Of a stretch of DNA of 64,000 nucleotides, positions 31,776-44,219 are shown one piece after another. The DNA lies in the NCBI RefSeq assembly GCF_029784135.1, contig NC_073746.1:110144661-110208660 (forward strand), read 5' to 3'. The first letter of the stretch is position 1; each line of letters opens with the position of its first letter. The stretch comes from Toxorhynchites rutilus septentrionalis. Lineage: Eukaryota; Arthropoda; Insecta; Diptera; Culicidae. Below the pieces are notes generated by a model. That model did no database searches. It saw only the letters and a program-made list of their open reading frames with translations, and was not told the DNA's origin. The position numbers and the translations under genes are program-made.

Positions 31776-31997
31776 TAAAAAAACATGCAAATTACCATGA
31801 ATACCTTAAAAAAAACATTTTTTATTTGTCCAGGATCGAATGAAAGACCAGTTGTTGGAGACAAAATGGGCTTTATTGCGTCAAAAATTTAGAATTAGAA
31901 AAATGTAGATTTTGAGATGTTCCATTTTTAAACCTTTTTTGTTTCTAGTAAAAAAGTCTAGTTTTTAGTGTGTAATTTTCCCAGAACCGCTAAATTA
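31776..31997. other. No gene recognised
   Basis: Short AT-rich spacer. Confidence 0.3.
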
Positions 31998-31999
31998 TA

Positions 32000-33157
32000 C
32001 CGTTTTGTCTCAAATTCCGAACACTTAATGTTTGTTGGCCATTAAACAGCGTCTCATTACTCAAAATGGTACTGTTTCGGGAAATTAATTTGATATTTGG
32101 ATACAATGAAGCCTTTTTTCACTTGGCTGTAATAAAATTGATTTATAAATACATATTCATTGTCAAAAACTTAAATATGTTTAATTACATTTGTCTCAAA
32201 TTCCGAAAACCACTTTTGTTACTGACTCATATTCCGAACAATTTTGTCTCAAATTCCGAACAGAAAAAATGCAATTTAACATTTTTCGGGAAATTAATTT
32301 GATATTTGGATACAATGAAGCCTTTTTTCACTTGGCTGTAATAAAATTGATTTATAAATACATATTAATTGTCAAAAACTTAAATATGTTTAATTACATT
32401 TGTCTTCAATTCCGAAAACCACTTTTGTCGCTGACTCATATTCCGAATAATTTTGTCTCAAATTCCGAACAGAAAAAATGCAATTTAACAAAAAATCATA
32501 ACTATTAAACTACTGGATCGATTCAGATGATGATAAATCAAATTAAAGCGAATTAGCTGGCCTTTTTTGGAAAAATATTATACTCGGAAAAGTTGGATTT
32601 TGTTTTTGTAATTATTAATTGTATTTGTTTTTTCTCGTTTGCATGGTTTCGGAGCCAAGGGCTCTATATTATTTATATTTTATTCTTGAAAGCTGAGGTT
32701 TTTTTTACAGAATCCAAATATCCAAAAAATTTGAAATATTACGTTTTTTTTCTTGAAAAAAGTCATATTCGAAATACAAAACTGTTTTTTTCCAAACTGT
32801 ATATAATTGAGTCCAAAATTGAATCCAATATAATCGTTTCAATATATAATCGACTCTGAATTTAATAGAGTCCAATCTGTTACATAAGGAATCCAGTTGG
32901 AACCCTGATCAAGAAAATCAATTTTGCTGTCATTAGTTTGCGCCTGCGACCTACATTTTGCAAGGAAAGATTTTGTCACTGGTTTTGACTGTTACTTTTT
33001 TTTTTGCAAATTCTTAGTATTATAGGCTGTATCGATACATATATCGATGCTTATATCCCAAAGAATGTCAAAGCTTTCATTGTTCAATAATTTATAACAT
33101 TTAGGTTTCTTAAATTTACAATTCAATAGGAAGTGTTTGGAATTTGAGACAAAACGG
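32000..33157. mobile_element. TIR element with TTTTGTCTCAAATTCCGAAC termini
   Basis: CCGTTTTGTCTCAAATTCCG at the left and GGAATTTGAGACAAAACGG at the right, with TA at 31998-31999 and 33158-33159. About 1,158 bp, no transposase. A direct duplication of about 206 bp covers 32078-32283 and 32285-32490. Compared with the relative at 46.1 kb it has extra sequence at roughly 32640-32930, part of which (32745-32830) resembles the pogo-type MITE at 61.1 kb inverted. Confidence 0.82.
32078..32490. repeat. 206-bp tandem duplication inside the TIR element
   Basis: Both units contain CGGGAAATTAATTTGATATT, CTTGGCTGTAATAAAATTGA and GACTCATATTCCGAA, with few differences; this indicates recent duplication. 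Confidence 0.9.
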
Positions 33158-33159
33158 TA

Positions 33160-34340
33160 ATCTATAACTTTGCCTGAGACCCCATTTCTATCAAATGATC
33201 TGTTTTGGCGTTATAGTTTATTTTCTAAAATGATACCATTTTTGCATAAGTCCATTCCAGAAAATTAGTCGTGATCGTATTGAAAAAACTAATACCATAA
33301 AATGGCATCGTATCTAGTGCCGAACCAGATGGAAAAGTTTCAACTAAATCAAAAATATGAAATGTAAATGGTTTCGTGTTGATTAGTGGAATGGCTCATA
33401 TATGAAACAATCATTCTCAAATATTCTAGTCGAAAATCTGTTGACGGGGGAAAAATTCTCCCTTATTTTGCACCGCGAGTAACGTGAGATAACAAAGTTA
33501 TTCAGGAGGTCACCTTATTTGCTAGCTAGCATTTAAAAGCAATCAAGAAAGCAGATCGCTTTATGAAGATCAATACAAATGAAATCAATCTCAAAACTGC
33601 GGTGAAAAAAATTGATACCCTGTATTCCCGTGGCCTAAATATATGTACTTCGATAATAATACCTTCCCGAAGCATAATAATCATAATAATAAAAGTATCT
33701 CAACATCAACATAACAATAAGCATACTTCATATATGACCAACGGATATTTTCCCTATGAAATTATACATCCGAAACAACCGGCAAGCCATACAACAATGC
33801 TTGCATTCACCGGCTTAACCCACCACCACTAACACCCAGATTAATCGGCGATACGAAAGCCCCTAACAGACCCCGGCATTGATCTCACAATTGACCCGAT
33901 TATAATGATCCGCAAATTCAGCATATTTATATTCGGCCATCGGGCGAAACGCTATGGAGCCGACCTTGGGCGGGACCCCGGACTGGTCAACATGCAGCAT
34001 GGTGGCATGCGCTGTCTTGCCTTCGAGTGCGCATGTCTTTTATCTCACTTTCTCTCTCTTTGATAGGCTCACAATAATTGATCGGATCGCCGGATGCTGG
34101 GTGCATTACCGCGGGTCGAGATTTTTTTTTTCTTCTCTTTCGATGCTCCTCTACAAAGGTCAGCTACGGCCAGTGCGTCAGTAGGTCTCACTCAGATCTC
34201 AGGGGCATTGTATTGTCACCTGATTCGATTTGGGTCAGCCGAGATGGATTTATTAAGGTTATGGTGCTGGGGAGTGCCTTCGGACGATGTATTGGATCGA
34301 ATAAAAGGCTTTTATCTTTTGAAAAAATCCTAAACTTTTC
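33160..34340. other. No gene proven; GC rises after 33840
   Basis: 33160-33840 is AT-rich with a 89-codon frame lacking motifs (33563-33832). 33840-34300 is GC-richer with overlapping frames in two phases (34078-34344, 34094-34333). Nothing recognised. Confidence 0.3.
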
Positions 34341-34713
34341 TTAAAACTTAAACGGAAAAAAACCTTTTGCGAATGTGCTTTACCAGTGAAAAGTCATAGC
34401 TTTCGCTCTCAGTTGAAGTATTGAACAGTCGATGATTTACCTCAAAACAGTTGCGGATAATTACTCACCTAAAATGAAAAAAAAAACAGAAACATAATTA
34501 TCATTAGTAAATGTGTATATAATTTGCTGTTAAAGTGATGATCCTGCCCAAATGTTTGAAGTAATATTTTATGCATATAATTACCTCTAATGCTGGTAAT
34601 ATTAGTTTCATACCAAAGATTTAAAAAAAAACTTTGTTCTTATAATTTGAATGTCACATTTGATTATTGCCTCGAGATGTTTACCACATATTGCGACACG
34701 ACACTAATCATCT
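34341..34713. other. No gene recognised
   Basis: AT-rich spacer. Confidence 0.3.
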
Positions 34714-34947
34714 TCATTTGCAATGTATAAGAAAAACTAAAAAGCAATCATCAGCTCCTTTTCGTGTATCACATTGGATTTGGCGTGCATTATATTTAAA
34801 GTGGAACTCAGCTAGTTGAAGATTAACGATGCTTTCGAAAATCAATACCTGTTTCGCAATACAATTGTCGAATGAAGTCACTAAGCCGGGAAAAAACAAT
34901 CGCAAAATCCACAAACCATTTGTTTTAAATAACAAATAGACACTCAT
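34714..34947 (-). CDS. Unrecognised 77-codon open frame
   Basis: Starts MSVYLLFKTNGLWILRLFF, a hydrophobic start that could act as a signal or anchor, followed by a segment with several cysteines (NCIAKQ, IQCDTRKGADDC, IHCK). A GT follows CAKQ-like sequence at about 34850, so a short exon is imaginable. No family recognised. It may equally be chance in AT-rich DNA. Confidence 0.15.
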   Translation of the reverse strand: MSVYLLFKTNGLWILRLFFPGLVTSFDNCIAKQVLIFESIVNLQLAEFHFKYNARQIQCDTRKGADDCFLVFLIHCK

Positions 34948-34955
34948 ATTTTTGT

Positions 34956-35120
34956 TTAACTACCATCAGCTTGCGTCTGATGTGCCCAAGCAAAAATCGA
35001 TTTCCAAGAAATTTTATCCAGTTGCAATCGAGATAGTCCGACTCGTCCTTTACATTTCAGACTGATGACAACGTAATTATGAACCCCTCCGGAGAATCGC
35101 AATTCACCTGTGCATGCTTT
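34956..35120 (-). CDS. Possible terminal exon, product unknown
   Basis: On the minus strand a pyrimidine-rich tract (CATTCATTCCATTCACAG) ends at an AG acceptor (plus 35121-35122). It is followed by a 54-codon open segment beginning KACTGELRFSGGVHNYVV and ending AWAHQTQADGS before TAA at 34956. Amino-acid content looks balanced rather than AT-biased, which is unusual here. No domain recognised and no partner exon identified. Confidence 0.2.
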   Translation of the reverse strand, partial: KACTGELRFSGGVHNYVVISLKCKGRVGLSRLQLDKISWKSIFAWAHQTQADGS

Positions 35121-35285
35121 CTGTGAATGGAATGAATGAATTGTTGAAGCAGTTATAGAGGGGTCGATTTGTTTGTATATTTTTTTAATGTCCAACGCAT
35201 TTAAACATATCTGTTGAAGGTAAATTGGGCCTCTCGAACACAACTGTACATGATACATGAATAGCGTATGAAAGTGATGAACCAT

Positions 35286-35608
35286 TCCGATGTTGACCAG
35301 AATTTTTTGTTAAATATGTTAAGGACCGCATCGCTCGAATGGCTCTTTAACACTGTTTTAATGCTCCAGAAGTTCCTCTAGTTGTGGCAACACAAATCAT
35401 CACAAATCACAAGATAGACAATAAGTAATAACAATATCAATAAACTTCTCATTTAGGAAGTCATTGAATTGATTCTTTTATTTGTTTTGTTCCATTAATT
35501 ATTATTCAATTTTATTACAAATGTTGTCGCATCGTATTCGTCGCGATACATGAATTTTCGATTTTAAACTTTATCTGTGTTTCAAAAACATGTTTGAAAT
35601 AAATTATA
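35286..35608. other. No gene recognised
   Basis: AT-rich spacer before the MITE. Confidence 0.3.
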
Positions 35609-35610
35609 TA

Positions 35611-36378
35611 CTGACTTGATTATATACAATTTTACACTCGATTATATACAGTCCATTGTTTTTTTTTTTTTGTATTTCAAATATGACTTATTTCAAGCGC
35701 AAATGAAATGTTACAACGTTGAAGTGAAAGCTAATTGGCTATTATTTCTATTATTTAGTTGAAGATTCACCAGGAGTTGTTCAAAATGGTATTGCAGCGA
35801 AATTCAAAAAAAGTTGTGTGTCAAAGGAAAAATTGTAGAGCAAGTAGAGAGCTATAATTTGGATGATGGAAACATTCAAGCTTATTATGTGTTTTTTGAA
35901 TATGATTAAGAGTTGCACCTTACAAACCACAAACATTTCATAGTTTTTTACTTCTAAAATGTTACTTAAAACCACTTATTTGGAAGTTTCACAACTGTAT
36001 CCTGTATAAAATTTACTTATCCTTCAAATGGAAGCAACAGAATTGTCCTACATAGCATAATTTTCGAATTAGAACCAGTTTTAGGCAAACAGGACCCGAA
36101 ACAGAGAAAAAAGTTCAATAACTCTGTCATTGTTGGAATTCGAACATATGCGTAGACGGATTTTTATCATTAAATATGATCCTCTCTCACCTCCTGAAAG
36201 AATTCGGATTTTTTATATGAGAAAGCTATTTCATGACATTCAGGCTTCTTTAATATTCACAAAACGATGAACATGTGTATAAATAACAAATAAAAACAAA
36301 TTTGACTCAATTATGTACAGGATTCGATTATATACAGTGAAGAGAAATCGGAGACTATATATCATCGATTCCGCGCTG
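35611..36378. mobile_element. pogo-type MITE, 768 bp
   Basis: Ends CTGACTTGATTATATACAAT (35611) and ATCGATTCCGCGCTG (to 36378) with TA at 35609-35610 and 36379-36380. The interior matches 61071-61859 over long stretches, for example GATTCACCAGGAGTTGTT, TTGCAGCGAAATTC, GGAAGTTTCACAACTGTATC and CATATGCGTAGACGGATTTTT. Terminal CGATTATATACAG repeats appear twice on the left. Confidence 0.75.
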
Positions 36379-36380
36379 TA

Positions 36381-36680
36381 TATCGTCCTCTTCTGGAACA
36401 TCAATAAGCTCCGGCTCCGGCATTCCGCTCCCATTTTCTTACCATATCATCCTCTTTAGAACTTCGGGCCAATCTTTCATGTCGAGCAATGGGGCTCTTT
36501 TATATTTTGGATATGTCATTCTTAAATTGAATGACCTGGTCGTATCTTGGCCCCAGCTGTTGGATGTCAAAAGGCGTGATGGGAAATTTTTTGTGTCTAT
36601 TGCTAAGGTCGTTTGTAACATATTTCTTGATGACACCCATCAGCGAATGTTCGGAAATCGGTTGGCTTTCACAATTATGT
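36381..36680 (-). pseudogene. Degenerate coding relic, identity unknown
   Basis: Two minus frames look protein-like. One gives RHKKFPITPFDIQQLGPRYD (around 36515-36575); the adjacent part in another frame gives PLLDMKDWPEVLKRMIW, a stop, then MPEPELIDVPEEDD (36385-36480). A frameshift plus one stop would explain this. The acidic tail resembles transposase or gene C-termini in style only. Confidence 0.25.
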
Positions 36681-37009
36681 AGGGGAGGTGGGGGTAAAAC
36701 GGATATGTTAAGAAGAACTTCAATTATATCTTTGGAAACTCATGTTTCCCAAAACTTTGATGCAGTTTCTTGCAAATCAATATACTGTTTTTCTACCTAA
36801 TTGGTCAAATATTTTACAAAAAAAAATTTTCGATGCGGGTAATATGGCATATACTGGGGGGAATATGGGCAGGTTTGTAATATATGAAGAGCAGAGGTTT
36901 ATCGATCGCGAGAGGAATGATTTTATTCAACCAAGGTAACTCATCACGAATGTCCGTTAAATGATGAAAAAATCGAATTAATCCACCTACACCCAAACTA
37001 GCGTTGGCA
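36681..37009. other. Probable repeat-derived DNA
   Basis: TAGGGGAGGTGGGGGTAAAA at 36678 resembles the end of a MITE, but the matching right terminus was not found. Confidence 0.3.
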
Positions 37010-37265
37010 GAAAACATGCCATCTTTGGCAGAAAAGATGCCATTTCCTTGTCATGAAAGACAAATGCGCAAATAATGAGCTATTTTGAAGCTTAAAAATA
37101 GTTTGTATGTATGCGTGCAGACATCTCTTTCTGTTTTCTTTTCTCTTTTCATTTGGGATTGTGCAAAAAAAAAGTCCGTACGACGTCAATGGGGATCGAA
37201 CCAAGGCCGGCTCTGCTGACTGGAATGCGAATTTACTTTACACGACCACGCTCTCCACATAGCTG
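37010..37265 (-). mobile_element. tRNA-derived SINE
   Basis: On the minus strand the head starts near 37262 (GAGAGCGTGGTCGTGTAAAG, a degenerate box A) and has a consensus box B GGTTCGATCCC (plus 37194-37204 region). The body runs to a pair of GATGGCAT..TTTTCTGCC repeats at 37010-37040. Target duplication not identified. Confidence 0.6.
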
Positions 37266-37546
37266 CCAGCGCTATTATAAAGGAGCGTGATAATATTACA
37301 CCTCATCATAAAATGAAGTTGGAAGGTGTTATCTAAGTCGATAAAGAAGAACATGAACGAGAATATATCTTTCTCTGTTTGGGCCGTGTATTTGGCAAGC
37401 TATACGAAAAGCTATTTATATGTATGATTTTCTGTTTTTGTTTCCCTTTTCCACTTTTGATCAGTATTCATTGCCATAGGGTGGCTTCAATATTATAGAA
37501 TAACATGTAGAAGGTGTTCTCATTAACAGAAACCTGAAATCCAAAA
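37266..37546. other. No gene recognised
   Basis: Mixed-composition spacer between the SINE and a Helitron. Confidence 0.3.
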
Positions 37547-38960
37547 TCTATATATATAAAAATGGATTTCTGTCTGTCTGCCTGTCTGTCTGTCTGTCTG
37601 TCTGTCTAATTCTCATGGACTCGAAAACTACTGAACCAATCGACATGAAAATCGGTATGTAGGGATTTTTGGGGTCGGGGAAGGATCTTATGATACTTCG
37701 AGGCCCCTCCTCCTCTTTAAGGGGGGCTGCCATAGAAATGAAACACAAATTTCTGCATAGCTCGAGAATTAATCATGCTAATGAAACCAAATTATGCATG
37801 TGGAGGTTTTAGGGTGCAATAAATATTTTTATGGTGTTTAGGTACTCCTCCCCCTCTCTAAGGGGGGGAGGGGGGTGGGTAGGTGGTCTGTCATAAAATG
37901 AAACCCGAATTTCTGCATAACTCGAGAATTAATCAAGCAAACGAAACCAAATTTGGCATGTGGAGTATTTATGGGCATTAATTTCTTCTATGGTAGTTTG
38001 ATACTACTCCCCCACTCTAAAGGGGGGCTCCCATACAAATGAAACACAAATTTCTACATAACTGAATTATTAATTAAGCAAATGAAACCAAAATTGGCAT
38101 GTGGAGGTTTTAGGGTGCAATAAATATTTTTACGGTCGTTAGGCACTCCTCCCCCTCTTTAAAGGAGGACTGCCATACAAATGAAACTCAAATTTCTGCA
38201 TAACTCGAAAACTAATAAAACAAATTGAACCTAATTTGGCAAGTAAAAGTTTTTGGGGGCAAGAAACGTGTCTTAAGTTGTTTGACACTCCTTCCCCTCT
38301 CTATAGAGAGGGGAGGGCGTTTTGCGCTGAATAACTCGAGAACTAATCAAGCAAAAGGAATCAAACTTGGCATATAGAGGTTTTAGGAACCGATAAACGT
38401 CTCTTTGGTGGTTCGACGCTCTTCTCCTCTCTCTACAAATGAAACACAAATTTCTGCATAACTCGAGAACTAATAAAGCAAATGGAGCCAAATTTGGGAT
38501 GTGAGGGTTTTTGGCAACGAGAAATGTTTCTATGATGGTATGACACCCCTCCCTTCTCTGGAATAAAAATAAAAAAATACACATATTCCAACCAAAAATA
38601 ATATACATATTCCAACCAAACATGACAATTGAAAATTGTCGGAAAACTCTGAAGGAAAATGGGAAAAATCGAAAAATTCAATTTGCATGTGTTCTACATA
38701 TTGACAAGCGTTGTTAGTCCATTTGATGTTTGCGGTACCGAAATTGATCTTCGAAAGTGGAAATGGATTTTAATGTGATAAAACGCAATCCTATATCGTC
38801 TTCTATCTATATAAATTAAAATGGATCACCGAATGTGTTGATAAGAGCAAAACTCGAGAAAGGAATTGTCCGATTTAGGGCTGTCTTTATTCTATCATAT
38901 TTTCTGTATGAAATGAAAGGAAAATTTAAAGGCAAAGTTCAACAAAACCATGTATATACA
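37547..38960 (+). mobile_element. Long Helitron with tandem repeats; 3' end not found
   Basis: Begins TCTATATATATAAAAATGGA next to a host A, then (CTGT)n at 37569-37607. Six internal repeat units of about 140-158 bp follow (37731 to about 38560). A spacer (38565-38802) leads to a second Helitron-like 5' end at 38803 (TCTATCTATATAAATTAAAA, ATGTGTTGATAAGAGC). That second part fades out by about 38960 without the expected GCCGGGTCAGCTAG. The same spacer and junction occur inverted at 53854-54090. Confidence 0.75.
37569..37607. repeat. (CTGT)n microsatellite at Helitron 5' end
   Basis: CTGT repeats with one CTGC interruption; the counterpart is at 22327. Confidence 0.9.
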
Positions 38961-39903
<943 letters not shown>

Positions 39904-40066
39904 ATGTGGGGAGCCCCAAGAGCAAGTCCAAGGAAAGACAGCTTTAGTAGCATCACGCCGCCCTCTAGCAACCGGAGCGGGAAAAAGCGAGCAACAATAA
40001 TACGCTTAACGACCTTCGGGATGCTGCTCTCTTCATTTTTTTTAATCGCTCTGTTACACACGAACG
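39904..40066 (+). CDS. Candidate first coding exon of a type II membrane protein
   Basis: The ATG at 39904 is the first in frame after a TGA five codons upstream. The exon would encode a Ser/Pro/Arg-rich N-terminus (RASPRKDSFSSITPPSSNRS), a basic cluster (GKKRATIIR) and a hydrophobic segment LTTFGMLLSSFFLIALL. It ends at ACG with a good donor GTAAGA (GT at 40067-40068), phase 1. A basic tail followed by one signal-anchor is the layout of Golgi glycosyl- and sulfotransferases, but no catalytic exon is in view. The start has no strong Kozak context. The frame stays open past the donor to 40161. Confidence 0.35.
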
Positions 40067-42395
40067 GTAAGAGGATCCTGACCAGCACATCTGGGTGCAG
40101 CATCCGTTCGTTCGTCCGTCACAGCCGGGTCGTGTTTATTGGCGGATGCCATCTCGCGTAACCCCCGCGCTGAAGATGAACAACGTCGATGGAAGCTGTA
40201 AGGGTGCAGCAGCATAGCGCGCGCAGTAATTGAACAGCGGTGCTTTAAAAAGAGATGCCACGGTTTTAACAGGTAATAATGAATGATTTAATGGACCATG
40301 TTGGACTCTAGGAGAACGACCCTCCAGAGTTAATGAGTGTTAATGAGGACTTTGCAGAAGGGAGGAAAAATTACGTGTGAAGAATTATGGTTCGTGAATT
40401 TTTTAGGAACTCACATGATCATCATAGCCTTTAAAGGTAAGTCAAAGTGGTTAATTCGTACCAAATATGTTGCGATCAATTCCTTCTCATTGTTCCAAGA
40501 TGATGGTAGCAATTAATCTGTCGGTGGGAACCCATTAGCTCTGACTTCGAAGCTAGCAGTACCTAATTGGAGTATTTTCTCTCGTCCGAGTATTAGATAA
40601 TCACAGCTTCTCTCGTTTACAATTATTACTTATTGTTTTTATATTACTGTGCAGTTGTTATTGTGCTTCCGAAACAGCTTTCACTCGGCTTACCAATGAT
40701 GGAAACAATGCAATCAAAATCCGACAGCACTCACCAAATTGACAATTGCTTCAAACTTAGCAATTTTTCTCACGAAATTAAGTGTTCAAATCCCGAACGC
40801 AACGCAAACAATCGAAGTAATTTCTCAAAGCAGCATATCAATAATCTGGCAGCAACTCGCCAAAAGATTGTACATTTAATCTCTCAACAGGTAGTTGAAC
40901 TTGTGGCAACGGTAATTATACCGTCGGCTTCTGAAACCGCTCAATCCGCCCGTTCGGAGCTTTAACCATAAAGGTCAACTACGGCGGCAACTTGGCCACT
41001 GCCAACGGTACGAATGTTAAATCACCAGAAATTTGTTCGAACACGGAGGCGCATAGTTATTAGAGACAGAGGCAGACAGGTCGAAAATGGTTTGCAGATT
41101 TTCGCAGCCAGATACCGAAAACGAGCCAACAAATAATAGACGATTAGTTTGATGGGGAACATCCCTCAAGATGCGATTGCGATTGGGGCTGCAGGCAGCA
41201 GGTGGCAGCAACTAACAACCGTCGGATAATCGATGCAGATCTTACCCGGAGATGTGCCACTTCGGATCCCTCGGCTCGCGGTCGGGTGATTGTGTGGAGC
41301 TTTGTAATTGAGTAATTGGTAAGATTGCAGTGGATGAGCCCAGAGTGAGTTTCTTGTGTTGATTAAAGATTTTTTAATTGAATTGTTTCCGAAACTTCGG
41401 CAGCTGTGTTTATGACCGGGAATGAAAGGTAGAGGATTGATGGCCGCGGTTAGGCGATGAGCCGCCCCTGATTGGCGTGTTTATTTGATGATAATTAATA
41501 ATTGTTAACCGTTTCCCAGCGATAGACGTATCATTCAAATTATTCGGATTTTTTCTCTCGCATTGAATGATACTATTCATTTACGATAAATTGTTGTTTT
41601 GCGGCGGATTGAAAACTGTCAACTCTCTATCAACGACGTCCGAATACCGTCTACCCTGTATTAGTGGCACATAACCGTTTCGTAACACCTACTTACGTAC
41701 GCAACGCTACTGCTCTCGAAAAGGTGCGTGCAATGCGAGCAAATTACGAGCTGTCACTATTCCTCTCTGCGCGGTGCCTCAAGGTGATATCGTCTGCTGT
41801 ATGGTATAATGTGGTTTTTGATTCAGTTCCAGTCCGAGGTGCTAAATAAATATTTATCCTAGCATTTCAGCCAGACAGTCTCCGGCCCAATCGCAACCAC
41901 CACCGTTCACATGGTAGACCATGCCTATATTATACAGGTTTTTTTTTCGTAGTTGTTGTTGCTCTGTGGTTATGCATTTTCATGACATGGTTTTCAGCGC
42001 TCATTTTTTTGGTATAAAATTTCATTTATAGTCTGGAAAAACCGCACTTCTTTGTAAGGCGAAAAACTTTGACAGCAGACAAGTCAATTTGAGTGCGAAA
42101 TATGAACAGGCCTAGATGGGGAGGAATTTTAGTTCACACAAGACGGTTTGGCGGTGATGTGAACATATTCGCGGATTAGACTGCGTTCCGTTGAATTTAC
42201 AGCATAGGACTTCCACTTCCACTTCCACAGATTTCTGTGTAGCATGAATCCAATGTCGACAATTACAGAAACAACTACGAGTGGTTTGCGCTGACTGGTG
42301 GCTAGTTTTCTTCACTTTTCAATTAAAGTAATGACAGAAAATGTTAATCTCTTCAGATTTTGTCTTACTGCGTTAACATGGGCTTGTGTTTAGAT
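40067..42395. other. Higher-GC DNA without recognised gene
   Basis: If the exon at 39904 is real, this would be the start of its intron. Open frames at 40633-40965 (110 codons) and 41664-41849 show no domain. Confidence 0.3.
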
Positions 42396-42867
42396 GGTAG
42401 CGACCAGTCTTCCGAAAAACACTTACACATGTCCACGCGATGTGAAAATTCCATGTTTTTGTTTGAACTCGAACATGATTTTCGCTATTGTTGAGTGTCT
42501 ATCCCAAACCCGAACAAAGATACACAAACATAAACATGTTAAACAAACACGATGTTTATAATTCAAGAACATCAAGTACAAACATACCATCCGATGTCGC
42601 AGCATTCATTGCATTCGTTTCGTTTCTTTTCATGCACGGAAGGAAATTATTCATCCTAAAACATTTCTTCATAGAATACTTTTTCACAGAAACGAACTTG
42701 AAATTTAGTACGCATTACAAAAATTGCATGAACTAAGAGGCTATGAGGTCATGCACTTTTGCAAATCTGATTAAGTAATCCTTGGTTTTGTGCAGAGAAA
42801 ACGTTCTCTGAATAGAAAGAAGCTTTTTATGAGAATTTTTGCGGGTGACATCGTACAAATGCTGGCC

Positions 42868-42893
42868 AAATAAATAAATAAATAAATAAATAC
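42868..42893. repeat. (AAAT)n microsatellite in the left arm
   Basis: Six AAATA-type units; absent from the matching place in the right arm, so acquired or expanded after the duplication. Confidence 0.9.
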
Positions 42894-43143
42894 CCAAACA
42901 TTAGTTGTAGATGCATGCTCTCAGGAAAGTTTACAGATATTCTCAATTTCTCGATGTTATCACAAACTGAATGAAGGAAAAAACTAAAAGCTACACTTAC
43001 ACTACACTACATATACTATGTGTGTATGCGATTGCATCATCTTTTCTTCTCCTCTTCTTCGCTCGTTTTATAGCTCGGGTCGCGTTCGTCGCGAACAAAC
43101 AGTATTAGTCATTTGTAAACATTCAAAGATCCAGCCAATTGTT

Positions 43144-43200
43144 GCTCCCGTGGTCGAGTGGTTAGCGTTACGCCTAACATGTCACTGCTGAATAATTCTG
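43144..43200 (+). other. tRNA-like segment inside the palindrome's left arm
   Basis: GCTCCCGTGGTCGAGTGGTTAGCG resembles the 5' half of serine/leucine tRNA with an intact box A. Box B is degenerate (TATTCGATTAA at about 43208). Probably a captured SINE head rather than a tRNA gene. Confidence 0.55.
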
Positions 43201-44164
43201 GTACTTTATATTCGATTAAAATTATAGAAATATTGTATTCAAAATTTGTTGTGGGTAACTAAACATCTCCGTCGCGCTCTATTCAATTTTAGTGCTTGTT
43301 CAAATAGCTAATAATAGCGAATGTTATATGAATTCAATATATAAATTGATGCGTGCACTAAATAACTAATTAATAATATTTCTATTGTGAAGAACTCTGA
43401 TATCAGTTGACGTTTATTTTTTTCAGAACAGATAAAGAGGTTTATTTTATTTGCCAAAAATTTTAGACGAAGCACCTATTGTCATGATAGTAAAGCATTT
43501 TTTCCATGTCGACATGCCAAAACACCACGTGTTGAGTGGTGGTGGTGTGATGTCCGATTCGCTTCTTCTACTCTACGCACCAGTCATCCATGTTTCACAA
43601 AAAACACTGCGTCCGGGATGAACATGTCCACGCTGCTGTTCGCAGTTTTGTGTTTGAATACAAACATGATTTTTTCGTACTTATGTTTGAAAGTGTGACA
43701 TGTTTGTATTCGTAGTATGTTTGGACATACGATGTTTAATTCTTATGTTTCACATGATGTTCGAACATGGTGTACAGTTTCTCTTGCATTTTCACCCCAA
43801 GCACCGGCAGTGCCTAAAGTAGAAGAAGCGAATCGGACACCACCACCACTCAACGCGTGGTGTGTTGGTATGTTGATATGGATAAAATGCTTTCATATCA
43901 TGACAATGGGTGCTTCGTCTAAAAAATTGGGCAAATAAAATAAACCTCTCTCTGTTCTGAACAAAATAAACGTCGATTGATATTAGAGTTTTTCACAATT
44001 GGTATCATTATTTAGTGCACGTATCAATTTATATGTTGAATTCATGTAACATTCGCAATTATTAGCTATTTGAACAAGTACTAAAATTGAATAGAGCGTG
44101 GCGGAGATGTTTAGTTACCCACAACAAATTTTGATTACAATTTTAATCGAATATATAGTACTAG

Positions 44165-44219
44165 AATCATTCAGCAATGACATGTTAGGCGTGACGCTAA
44201 CCAGTCGACCACGGGAGCA
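44165..44219 (-). other. tRNA-like segment inside the palindrome's right arm
   Basis: Inverted counterpart of 43144-43200 (minus strand GCTCCCGTGGTCGACTGGTTAGCG) with a few substitutions. Confidence 0.55.

Noticed and set aside
34714..34947. Resemblance to a Notch-ligand N-terminal domain (LQLAEF....CDT...DDC....F...C.K)
   Set aside because: Cysteine spacing is off by one and the frame stops immediately; AT-rich chance similarity is more likely.
43144..43230. tRNA gene
   Set aside because: Only the 5' half resembles a tRNA; box B is degenerate and no cloverleaf 3' half or acceptor pairing is visible.
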